DNA from: Phycisphaerae bacterium SM23_33
Lineage (GTDB): Bacteria > Planctomycetota > Phycisphaerae > SM23-33
Direction of reading: 5' to 3'
Assembly: GCA_001303665.1 (NCBI GenBank)
Contig: LJUF01000025.1
Span: 1 to 16,958, forward strand
DNA length: 16,958 nucleotides
Below are positions 7,882 through 14,081 of the stretch, piece after piece. The translations under genes and the position numbers were made by a program. How positions within the stretch are numbered: the stretch's first letter is position 1; the number at the start of each line of letters is the position of its first letter. The notes beneath the pieces are model-generated. The model saw nothing but the letters and a program-made list of their open reading frames with translations. It was not told the origin of the DNA and made no database searches.

Positions 7882-9138
7882 ATGCTGAAGAAGGCGACAG
7901 CGGTGTTCGTGGTCCTTTGCGTGCTGGGCGGGGTGTACGAGTTCACCTTGCGCGGCAAGGGCGTCATCAGCGGCAAGAAGGTGCTGCGGATCGGCGGGGC
8001 GGGCTGGATGATCAGCGAATTCAAGCTGGTCGAGCAGATCGAACGGTTCGAGCAGCGGCACGGCGACATCGACGTCAAGCTGGAGCAGCTCCCGACCGGC
8101 TACGACACCATCCTGATGCTGCAGGCCTCCGTGGGGGAGGTCACCTTCGACCTGCTGCTGTCGCCCAGCAACTACAGCGTCGAGCAGTACCACACGCGGG
8201 GCCTGGCGATCCCGCTGGACGAGCTGATCCCGGCCGACTTCGCCCGCCGGGTGATCCCGGGCATGCTGGAGTGCAGCAAGGCCGAGGGCAAGCTGTACCT
8301 GCTTCCCTTCATGGGCGAGGTGGAGGTGCTCAACTACCGCAAGGACCTGTTCGAAAAGGCCGGGCTGACCCGCCCGCCCCGGACCTGGGCCGAGTTCGAG
8401 ACCTGGGCCGAAAAACTCACCGACCACCCGAACAACCAGTACGGCATGAGCCTGTGCCTGGCCCAGAACTTCTTCTTCATCCAGAACACCTACCTGGTGC
8501 TGCTGCGCTCGCTGCGCGGCAGCGCCGTGGATGAGCGGGGCCACCTGGACCTCACCAGCCCCGAGGCCGGCGAGGTCTTCCGCATGCTGAAGCGCTGGTG
8601 GAAGAAGGGGCTGGTGAGTCCGGCCTGCAAGAACCCCCTGGGCTCGGCCGACGACTTCAAGAGCGGCATCACCGCCATGTTCCCCAACTGGCAGTCGCGC
8701 GGGCAGTGGGCCCAGCGCAACGAGGCACTGCGGGAGAAGATCCGCTTCGCCCCGCTGCCGGAGGCCCAGCGCGTGGGCTCGCTCATCGCCGTCCACGGCG
8801 GCATGATCCTCAAAGGCACGCAGCGCCAGCCTGAGGCGGCCCTGTTCCTCACCGAGGCCATGATCGGCTACGCCCAGAAAGAGATCATCGCCGCCGGCAA
8901 GATGCCTGTCACCTACGACATGTACACCCCCGAGCACGTTGCCGACTGGATGCTGGAGGTCGGCCGGACGCTCGAGAAAGCCTATGCCGCCCCCGAGCCG
9001 CTGGTGATCACCGAGCTGGCCGAGTACGTCTCCGTGGCCTTCCACCGCTTCCTGGACAGCCCGTCCGACGACCCGGGGCCCTTCCTGAAAGAGGCCCGCG
9101 AGCAGGTGCAGCGGCGGGTGTATGACCGCTATGAGTGA
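7882..9138 (+). CDS. Sugar ABC transporter extracellular solute-binding protein, family 1
   Basis: 418 residues, a usual length for the family. It is 21 bases after the permease, with AAGGGTGAG upstream of the ATG. A hydrophobic N-terminal helix (4-19) is followed by VLRIGGAGWM, the usual first strand. Further family signs are GYDTILMLQASVGEVTFDLLL, LPFMGEVEVLNYRKDLFEKAG, PPRTWAEFETWAEKLT and a late segment FKSGITAMFPNWQSR with aromatic residues. It captures the substrate outside the membrane and delivers it to the two permeases. No lipobox is present: the only early Cys (13) follows Leu. It is probably held by an uncleaved signal anchor. It converges with the next gene across a 30-base gap in which I see no clear terminator. 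Confidence 0.9.
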   Translation: MLKKATAVFVVLCVLGGVYEFTLRGKGVISGKKVLRIGGAGWMISEFKLVEQIERFEQRHGDIDVKLEQLPTGYDTILMLQASVGEVTFDLLLSPSNYSVEQYHTRGLAIPLDELIPADFARRVIPGMLECSKAEGKLYLLPFMGEVEVLNYRKDLFEKAGLTRPPRTWAEFETWAEKLTDHPNNQYGMSLCLAQNFFFIQNTYLVLLRSLRGSAVDERGHLDLTSPEAGEVFRMLKRWWKKGLVSPACKNPLGSADDFKSGITAMFPNWQSRGQWAQRNEALREKIRFAPLPEAQRVGSLIAVHGGMILKGTQRQPEAALFLTEAMIGYAQKEIIAAGKMPVTYDMYTPEHVADWMLEVGRTLEKAYAAPEPLVITELAEYVSVAFHRFLDSPSDDPGPFLKEAREQVQRRVYDRYE

Positions 9139-9168
9139 GCCCCCTGGTGCGGGCCTTCCGCCGGGCGT

Positions 9169-10203
9169 TCAATCCAGCACGGCGGCCTCCCAGCGCCGGC
9201 ACTCCGGCGAGAACAGCCGCACCCGCGCCTTTTTGTATTCCCGCGCCGTCGGCAGCGCCACGCGGGGATAGGCCCCTGCGGCCGCGGCAACGGCCTCCAC
9301 CGTCCGCTCCACCTCCGCCCGGTCGCGGCCGTGGATCATGGTATAGAGGTTCCACGGCCAGCCGGGGCCGCTGGCGCGGAGATAGCAGTGGCTGACGTTT
9401 CCGAACTGGGCCGCCTGGGCGCCGAAGCGGTCGGCCCGTTCCGGCGGGACCTGCCAGGCCACCAGGACGTTGGCGGCCGCTCCCGCGGCCTGGTGGCGCA
9501 GCACGGCCGCGTAGCGGCGCATCCAGCCGGCGGCCAGAAAATCCGCCGCGTGGACCAGCAGCTCCTCGGCGCTCATCTGCCGGCCGCGGGCCAATTCCAG
9601 GAACGGCTCGGGCTGGGCCGGCAGCGGCTCCTGGAGGGCGGCGATGGCGCGGAGTTGCTCCGGGGTGGGCGCGGCGGCGCGGGCGGCCGACCGGCCCGGT
9701 TGATCGTGGGCCTGGCGCGGCGAACCGGCCGGCGAGACCATGTCGAAACGGGCGCGGAGCTTGTACCGCCGGATTGCCGGCAAGGACAGAATCCGCTCCG
9801 CCCCGATGAGCTGGCCCAGAACGGTCACGGTCCGGTCCAGGCCCAGGGTCGAGTCCGGCCCGACGGCCAGCGTGAACCACAGATTCAGCTCGCCCTGCCG
9901 GGCGTAGCAGTGCGAGACGCCGGGATGGCCGGCCGCTTGTCTTCCCGCCGCCTCCAGATGCTCCTCCGAACACCGCGCCGCCACCAGCGTCGTGGCGTAG
10001 CCCAGGGCGGCGGCGTCGAACAGGCCGGCGATCTCGCGGATGATCCCTCCGGCGCCGCTCAGGGCCGCCACCCGCGAGACGGTCCGCTCTTCGGTGGCGC
10101 CCAGTTGCCGGGCGAGATCCTCCCACGGCCGGGGCACCAGCGGCACCGAGTGCTGGAGCGCATCCAGCAGGCGGCGGTCGAATTCGGACAATTCCAGGCT
10201 CAC
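9169..10203 (-). CDS. ahbAB: Siroheme decarboxylase, AhbA and AhbB fused in one chain
   Basis: 344 residues. Both halves are Lrp/AsnC-like, the family of AhbA/AhbB and the heme d1 proteins NirD/L/G/H. The N-terminal half (about 1-155) starts with a winged-helix region (LSEFDRRLLDALQ) and carries GVSHCY (95-100) and ELNLWFTLAVGP. An Ala/Pro-rich linker (157-182) leads to the AhbB-like half. That half has MRRYAAVLRHQAAG (228-241), VAWQVPPE, NVSHCY (269-274) and WPWNLYTMIHGR (282-293), which are typical AhbB motifs. The pair decarboxylates siroheme to 12,18-didecarboxysiroheme in the alternative heme pathway or, for relatives, in heme d1 synthesis. The GTG start overlaps the upstream TGA as GTGA, so the two genes are coupled. 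No other heme gene is in the window. Confidence 0.85.
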   Translation of the reverse strand: MSLELSEFDRRLLDALQHSVPLVPRPWEDLARQLGATEERTVSRVAALSGAGGIIREIAGLFDAAALGYATTLVAARCSEEHLEAAGRQAAGHPGVSHCYARQGELNLWFTLAVGPDSTLGLDRTVTVLGQLIGAERILSLPAIRRYKLRARFDMVSPAGSPRQAHDQPGRSAARAAAPTPEQLRAIAALQEPLPAQPEPFLELARGRQMSAEELLVHAADFLAAGWMRRYAAVLRHQAAGAAANVLVAWQVPPERADRFGAQAAQFGNVSHCYLRASGPGWPWNLYTMIHGRDRAEVERTVEAVAAAAGAYPRVALPTAREYKKARVRLFSPECRRWEAAVLD

Positions 10204-10511
10204 GTTTCAACCGGGTGCGAAATCCGCTTCGTCACCGAGGCGACCTTCCCCGTCAGCCCGGCGGTCCGACCGGCCCGCCAGTCCAGCTTGATGAAGGCGG
10301 TCACCCGACGGGTGTCGCGCTGGAGGTCGGCCAGGCACTTCTGCACCACCTCGAAGACCTCCGGGGCCTGCCCCTCGAGGGTCGTGCCCATCGCCCCCAG
10401 CTTGTACGGCAGACCCGAGGCGTGCACGATCTCCACCAGCCGGGCCACGTACCCCGAGACGCTCTCCCCTCGGTCGGTCGGGAACATCGAGAATTCCAGC
10501 AGCACGCTCAT
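10200..10511 (-). CDS. Thiamine-binding protein, MTH1187/YkoF type
   Basis: 103 residues, full length for this small family (about 100). It begins MSVLLEFSMFPTDRGESVSG, as members do, with the ferredoxin-like beta-alpha-beta pattern. It contains GLPYKLGAMGTTLEG and later RRVTAFIKLDWRAGR, both strongly family-like. Homologues bind thiamine or a related pyrimidine in the cytoplasm, and their physiological role is unsettled. I chose the ATG at 10511 because AAAGGA lies about nine bases upstream. The open frame continues upstream only through non-coding repeat DNA. It is the first gene of a two-gene unit with the siroheme decarboxylase, overlapping by four bases. Confidence 0.9.
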   Translation of the reverse strand: MSVLLEFSMFPTDRGESVSGYVARLVEIVHASGLPYKLGAMGTTLEGQAPEVFEVVQKCLADLQRDTRRVTAFIKLDWRAGRTAGLTGKVASVTKRISHPVET

Positions 10512-10559
10512 GGCTTCGATCCTTTCCCGGCAGCAGTCCGCATCCAGTGGCGATGACTT

Positions 10560-10733
10560 ATTCACCGCTGAGATCCCAGAGACCGCAGAGACATTCCTGA
10601 ATTCGTTTGCGTTGGCTTTGGCTGACCATGTTCGGTGTTTGCCTGCCGAACTATGGCAGGTTCGCCCTCGGCTCCATACCCTGCTGCCAATGAGCGATCT
10701 TTGCGTTCTCCGCGTTCTCCGCGGTGGATGAAT
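10560..10733. repeat. Long imperfect inverted repeat with arms of 9-base units and a central hairpin
   Basis: This fills most of the 230-base gap (10512-10741). The left arm (10560-10591) and right arm (10698-10733) are inverted copies: a shared ATTCA end, a four-base bulge, then 21 matches in 27 positions. Each arm consists of three 9-base units close to TCTCTGCGG. On the minus strand the left-arm units lie at 10583-10591, 10574-10582 and 10565-10573. On the plus strand the right-arm units lie at 10698-10706, 10707-10715 and 10716-10724. The interior contains a perfect hairpin at 10642-10660. No credible ORF lies inside. From memory, similar CTCTGCGG-like repeats occur in intergenic DNA of planctomycetes and other environmental bacteria, which I could not check. 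It might be a non-autonomous mobile element or an RNA structure. Confidence 0.75.
10642..10660. other. Hairpin CCTGCC / GGCAGG inside the inverted repeat
   Basis: A six-base perfect stem (10642-10647 with 10655-10660) encloses a seven-base loop GAACTAT. There is no T-run on either side, so it is not a standard intrinsic terminator. It still lies between the universal stress protein stop and the next unit and could end or stabilise transcripts. Confidence 0.5.
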
Positions 10734-10741
10734 GGCCGGAC

Positions 10742-11209
10742 TCAGGGCATCTCGAACGCTTGTTCGGGGTGGCGGACGGTGAGCACCGGGCAGGGGCTCT
10801 TGCGGGCGACCTTCTCGGCCACCGAGCCCATCAGCACGTGGCTGAGGCCCGTGCGGCCGTGCGTGCCCATCACGATCAGGTCCATGTTCCGGCCTCGGGC
10901 GTGGCGGATGATTTCCACGAACGGCCGGCCGCGGAGGATGGCTTTCGTGGCGAGCAGGTCGGCCGGCACCCTTTCGGCCAGGAATCCGTCCAGCTGCTTC
11001 TCGGCGGCGGCCACCAGCTCCTCGACCGTCGGCCCGGGGGGGATGGTCGTGGCCTCCAGGCTCACCCAGTACTGATAGCTGTCGTCCACCACGTGGAGGC
11101 AATGCAGCTCGGCCGAGCACACCCGGGCCAGGTACACGGCGTAGTCCAGGGCGCAGACGGACAGATCAGAGAAATCCGTGGCGTACAGGATCTTTTTGAT
11201 TTCGGCCAT
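10742..11209 (-). CDS. Universal stress protein, ATP-binding UspA type
   Basis: 155 residues, one Usp domain of normal length. It starts KKILYATDFSDLSVCALDYA, the usual first strand and helix with the conserved Asp12. The nucleotide-binding motif G-x2-G-x9-G-S is complete: G115, G118, G128, S129 within GTHGRTGLSHVLMGSVAEKV. The end PCPVLTVR is typical. Complete motifs mark the ATP-binding branch, which acts in the cytoplasm in stress survival. The gene starts 13 bases after the stop of the coiled-coil protein, with a weak ribosome-binding site, so it is probably the last gene of the NfeD/FloA run and may be translated by read-on. Confidence 0.93.
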   Translation of the reverse strand: MAEIKKILYATDFSDLSVCALDYAVYLARVCSAELHCLHVVDDSYQYWVSLEATTIPPGPTVEELVAAAEKQLDGFLAERVPADLLATKAILRGRPFVEIIRHARGRNMDLIVMGTHGRTGLSHVLMGSVAEKVARKSPCPVLTVRHPEQAFEMP

Positions 11210-11222
11210 GGCGGCCGCCCCA

Positions 11223-11876
11223 TTACCGTTCCCAGCTCTCCGGGCCGCGGCGAAGCGCCTTGGGCGAGCCCAGGATTTCCGAGTACAGGATCGCCTTCAC
11301 GGCCTCGGTGCGGTCGGACAGGTCCACGCGGACGCGGATCTGGCGTTCGGCCTCGGGGCCGCCGGCGGCAGTGGCGATGGAGGTGCGGAGGTGTTCCAGC
11401 TCCTGGAGCCTTTGCCGCCTTTGGAGTTCTTCGACGGCCAGCCCCTTTTCCAGGCGCTCCACCTCGCGGCGGACGCCTTGGCCGGCTGCCCGCGCCGGCC
11501 CCGGCGCCCGCCTGAGCCGCGGCGCCGGCGGTCTTTTCTGGGCGCCGGGGATGCCCGCGACGGGCCGCAGCACCGGCGGCGGCGCCGGCCGCGGCGGCGG
11601 CTCCTCGATCTCAGGCTCTATCCCCAGGATCTCCCGCAGCGCCGACATCGCCTGCCGGGCCGCGACCTCCTGGCGGAGCCGGGCCCGCTCGGCGGCGCTG
11701 GGGCCGCGCCCGAGCTGCTCCTGCCGCCGGGCCTCTTCTTGCTCGGCCCACTGCTTGGCCTTCTTGAACAGTCGCTGGAGAAGGACCAGCGCCCCCAGGA
11801 TGACCGGGATGAGCCATCGCAGGAAGCCCAGCGGCGAGTCGTTCTCCGCCAGCAGGCTGTGCCATGCCGCGTTCAT
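11223..11876 (-). CDS. Uncharacterised membrane-anchored coiled-coil protein of the FloA cassette
   Basis: 217 residues. One hydrophobic helix (about 18-34, LRWLIPVILGALVLLQR) is followed by a highly charged helical stretch (36-83, KKAKQWAEQEEARRQEQ). A Pro/Ala/Arg-rich spacer (91-132) leads to a second predicted coiled coil (136-166). The C-terminus contains DLSDRTEAVKAILYSEILG then SPKALR. From memory, a similar AI.. SEILG.P.ALR ending recurs in planctomycete hypothetical proteins; I could not verify this. I assign no function. It starts 15 bases after floA and has AAGGA overlapping the floA stop. The order suggests a partner of the FloA/NfeD membrane assembly (inference). Confidence 0.8.
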   Translation of the reverse strand: MNAAWHSLLAENDSPLGFLRWLIPVILGALVLLQRLFKKAKQWAEQEEARRQEQLGRGPSAAERARLRQEVAARQAMSALREILGIEPEIEEPPPRPAPPPVLRPVAGIPGAQKRPPAPRLRRAPGPARAAGQGVRREVERLEKGLAVEELQRRQRLQELEHLRTSIATAAGGPEAERQIRVRVDLSDRTEAVKAILYSEILGSPKALRRGPESWER

Positions 11877-11891
11877 GCCCTGGAATCGTCC

Positions 11892-12908
11892 TTACGGGGT
11901 CTTGGGCTTTTCGCCGGTGGGCGGCCCGCCGCCGATGCTCTCGCGCATGCCGGTGTCGGCCTGGATGTTCCGGAGCCGGTAGTAGTCCATGATCCCCAGG
12001 TTGCCGGAGCGGAAGCTCTCGGCGATGGCCTTGGGCACCTCGGCCTCGGCCAGCACCACCTTGGCCCGGTTCTCGCGGACCATGGCCTGCATCTCTTGCT
12101 CGCGGGCCATGGCCATGGCCCGGCGTTTTTCGGCCTCGGCCTGGAAGCGGCGCTTGTCGGCCTCGGCCTGGTCGGCCTGGAGCTTGGCCCCGATGTTCTC
12201 GCCCACGTCCACGTCGGCGATGTCGATGGAGAGGATCTCGAAGGCGGTGCCGGCGTCCAGGCCCTTTTCCAGCACCTTCTTGGAGATGAGGTCAGGGTTC
12301 TCCAGCACCTCCTTGTACGTCGCCGCCGAGCCGATGGTGGTGACGATGCCTTCGCCCACGCGGGCGATGATGGTCTCCTCGGTGGCCCCGCCCACCAGGC
12401 GGTCGATGTTGGCCCGCACCGTCACCCGGGCCTTGGCCTTGACCTGGATGCCGTCCTTGGCCACGGCGTCGATGGTGGCCCGGCCGCTGGCGGGGTTGGG
12501 GCAGTCGATGACCTTGGGGTTGACGGAGGTCTGGACGGCGTCGAGGATGTCGCGGCCGGCCAGGTCGATGGCCGTGGCCGTCTTCCACGTCAGGTCGATG
12601 TTGGCGCGGTTGGCGGCGATCAGGGCGGTAATGACGTTGGGCACGCGCCCGCCGGCCAGGTAGTGGCTCTCCATGTCGGAGGTGCCCAGCGCCAGCCCCG
12701 CCTGGACGGCGCGGATCTTGCTCAGCACGATCACCCGCGCGTCCACCTTCCGCAGCGCCATCCCGATCAGCTCCCCCAGGGTCACCTTGGCCTTGGCGAA
12801 CAGGGCCTGGACCCACAGCGTGAAGAACTTGGCCACGACCAGGAAAAGGATCAGCACGACCAGGCTGACCGCGCCGATGCCAATCCACCATACCGTCTGC
12901 GCCAACAT
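11892..12908 (-). CDS. floA: Flotillin-like protein FloA
   Basis: 338 residues from ATG 12908, close to the family length. This ATG is preferred over 12914 because AAAGGGG then sits six bases upstream and because the protein start MLAQ matches its neighbouring paralogue. A membrane-inserting hydrophobic segment (about 8-36) is followed by LIGMALRKVD (48-57) and SKIRAVQAGL, then the SPFH region (about 150-240: KAKARVTVRANIDRLVGG, EETIIARVGEGIVTTIGS). A long Ala/Glu/Arg coiled coil spans about 243-300, and the C-terminus has GNLGIMDYYRLRNIQADT. FloA organises membrane microdomains in the inner membrane and assists protein assembly and membrane fluidity. In Bacillus it is encoded next to an NfeD protein, as here. 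Confidence 0.95.
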   Translation of the reverse strand: MLAQTVWWIGIGAVSLVVLILFLVVAKFFTLWVQALFAKAKVTLGELIGMALRKVDARVIVLSKIRAVQAGLALGTSDMESHYLAGGRVPNVITALIAANRANIDLTWKTATAIDLAGRDILDAVQTSVNPKVIDCPNPASGRATIDAVAKDGIQVKAKARVTVRANIDRLVGGATEETIIARVGEGIVTTIGSAATYKEVLENPDLISKKVLEKGLDAGTAFEILSIDIADVDVGENIGAKLQADQAEADKRRFQAEAEKRRAMAMAREQEMQAMVRENRAKVVLAEAEVPKAIAESFRSGNLGIMDYYRLRNIQADTGMRESIGGGPPTGEKPKTP

Positions 12909-12966
12909 GCTCATCCCCTTTCGTTTTCCGGCACTCGGGCCGAGATCCGACCCACGCTTGACCTGA

Positions 12967-13416
12967 TTAAGTTATATCCTCATGGCCGGGGCCGGGCAAG
13001 ACCGCCCTGGCATTCACCGCCCGTTTGTCCCGGAGCTGCTGGGCCAGGGCGGGGAGGTCTTCTCCGGCCAGGTCCAGGGCGACGGCCTGCTCCCAGGCGA
13101 GGGCGGCGCCGGCCTCTTTGGCGGCGGCCATCAGCGTAACGACGTTGGGGACGTTCCTCCCGGCCAGGTAGTGCCTTTCCATGTCCGCGGTAGCCACCTC
13201 CAGGCCGGCCTGGACGGCGCGGATCTTGCTGACCACGATCACATCCGGATCCACCTTCCGCAGCGCCATTCCGATCAGCTGCCCGAAGCCGATCTCGGCC
13301 CGGGCGAAGAATGCCATGAGGTAAAGACGTATGAACCTGGCCAGGGTCAGGAACAAGACCAGTGCCGTCAGCCCCATGACAGCAACCATGATCCACCAGA
13401 GATTCTGCGCTAACAT
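12967..13416 (-). CDS. Truncated FloA paralogue, N-terminal part only
   Basis: 149 residues that align without gaps to the first ~125 residues of the adjacent FloA. Shared stretches are MLAQ..WW, LIGMALRKVD, SKIRAVQAGL, DME.HYLAG and VPNV. The membrane segment is kept (about 6-30). The SPFH core and the whole coiled coil are absent. The last ~25 residues (LPALAQQLRD to GHEDIT) do not match FloA. The ATG has GGAG five bases upstream and the frame is clean, so it may still be translated. It could be a decaying duplicate or a small membrane protein that modifies FloA oligomers. It is second after the NfeD genes and 58 bases before floA. A promoter-like sequence lies in its last codons. Confidence 0.8.
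   Translation of the reverse strand: MLAQNLWWIMVAVMGLTALVLFLTLARFIRLYLMAFFARAEIGFGQLIGMALRKVDPDVIVVSKIRAVQAGLEVATADMERHYLAGRNVPNVVTLMAAAKEAGAALAWEQAVALDLAGEDLPALAQQLRDKRAVNARAVLPGPGHEDIT
12971..12999 (-). promoter_or_regulatory. Candidate sigma-70 promoter for floA, inside the truncated paralogue
   Basis: On the minus strand TTGCCC (12994-12999), a 17-base spacer and TATAAC (12971-12976) match the consensus well. The -10 keeps five of six bases and the -35 four of six. Transcription would start about 55 bases before the floA ATG. It overlaps the last codons of the truncated copy. Read by eye. Confidence 0.5.
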
Positions 13417-13443
13417 GATGGCTCCAGGTAATTGTCCCGGGCT

Positions 13444-13460
13444 CGCCGGCCGAGCCGGCG
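13444..13460. other. GC-rich hairpin between short nfeD and the truncated floA copy
   Basis: CGCCGGC (13444-13450), loop CGA, GCCGGCG (13454-13460) form a perfect seven-base stem in the 100-base gap 13417-13516. No T-run follows on the minus strand, so it is not a classic terminator. It might limit read-through or protect mRNA ends. Such stems also arise by chance in DNA this GC-rich. Confidence 0.3.
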
Positions 13461-13516
13461 CAGCCTGGGCGGGCTGAGTTATGTCGCCGCAGGCGCGGGG
13501 GCGCCCGGCGCGCGCT

Positions 13517-14017
13517 TCACGCCGACGGTTGCTGGACCTCCCGGACGACGACGTTCATGCCGACGGTTCCCACCACCTTCACCTTGGCGCCCTTGGCGAT
13601 GAACCCCGTTTCGGCGGTGGCGTGGACCCGCCGGCCGTCGATGCGGATCGCCCCGCTGGGCCGGAGGATGGTTTCGGCGACGGCCGTGCGGCCGATGAGG
13701 GATTCCTCCGCATCCGCCACGGGGGTGCCTTCGCCGGGCTCGGCGGTCCGCGTGCGGAGCTGGAGGATGCGGCCCAGGGGCGTTCGGGGCAGATACTTGA
13801 CCATCAGGTACAGGTAGGTGGGGATGAGGAAGATCAGCCCCACCACCACCACGATCCCCAGCAGCGGGTTGATGCTGAAGCACAGGTACACCATCCCCGC
13901 CAGGCAGGCCAGCCCGGCCACCCCCAGCACGCCGAAGGTGGGGGTGCAGATCTCCGCCGCGAACAGCAGCAGCGCCGCCAGCAGCAGCACCAGAATCAGC
14001 GCGATCGTTCCGGCCAT
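13517..14017 (-). CDS. Short NfeD-family membrane protein
   Basis: 166 residues from ATG 14017, chosen because AAGGGAAG lies just upstream and the protein then starts directly with its first helix (TIALILVLLLAALLLFAAEI). The open frame upstream codes only an Arg-rich stretch. It has about three to four membrane helices (3-24, 28-48, 52-74), including the TPTFGVLGVAGL motif shared by NfeD proteins. A C-terminal OB-fold-like domain (about 105-160) has SLIGRTAVAETILRPSGAIR, then GAKVKVVG and NVVVREV. There is no protease domain, as in short NfeD1b proteins, which work with FloA or stomatins in the membrane. It lies 64 bases after the long nfeD gene. Confidence 0.92.
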   Translation of the reverse strand: MAGTIALILVLLLAALLLFAAEICTPTFGVLGVAGLACLAGMVYLCFSINPLLGIVVVVGLIFLIPTYLYLMVKYLPRTPLGRILQLRTRTAEPGEGTPVADAEESLIGRTAVAETILRPSGAIRIDGRRVHATAETGFIAKGAKVKVVGTVGMNVVVREVQQPSA

Positions 14018-14081
14018 GGCTTCCCTTTTCTCTCGAACTCGGCATTCCCGTCGGGCTTGGCGCTCCGCGGCCGGGCGCCGG

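Noticed and set aside
9139..9168. Terminator between the converging binding-protein and decarboxylase genes
   Set aside because: Only 30 bases, and I found no stem followed by a T-run on either strand.
10512..11120. N-terminal extension of the thiamine-binding protein frame
   Set aside because: The extension runs through the inverted repeat and the antisense of the Usp gene. The family start MSVLLEFSMFP with its own ribosome-binding site is at 10511.
11178..13139. 653-residue open frame on the plus strand
   Set aside because: It is antisense to Usp, the coiled-coil protein, floA and its paralogue. The composition is typical of a mirror frame in GC-rich coding DNA.
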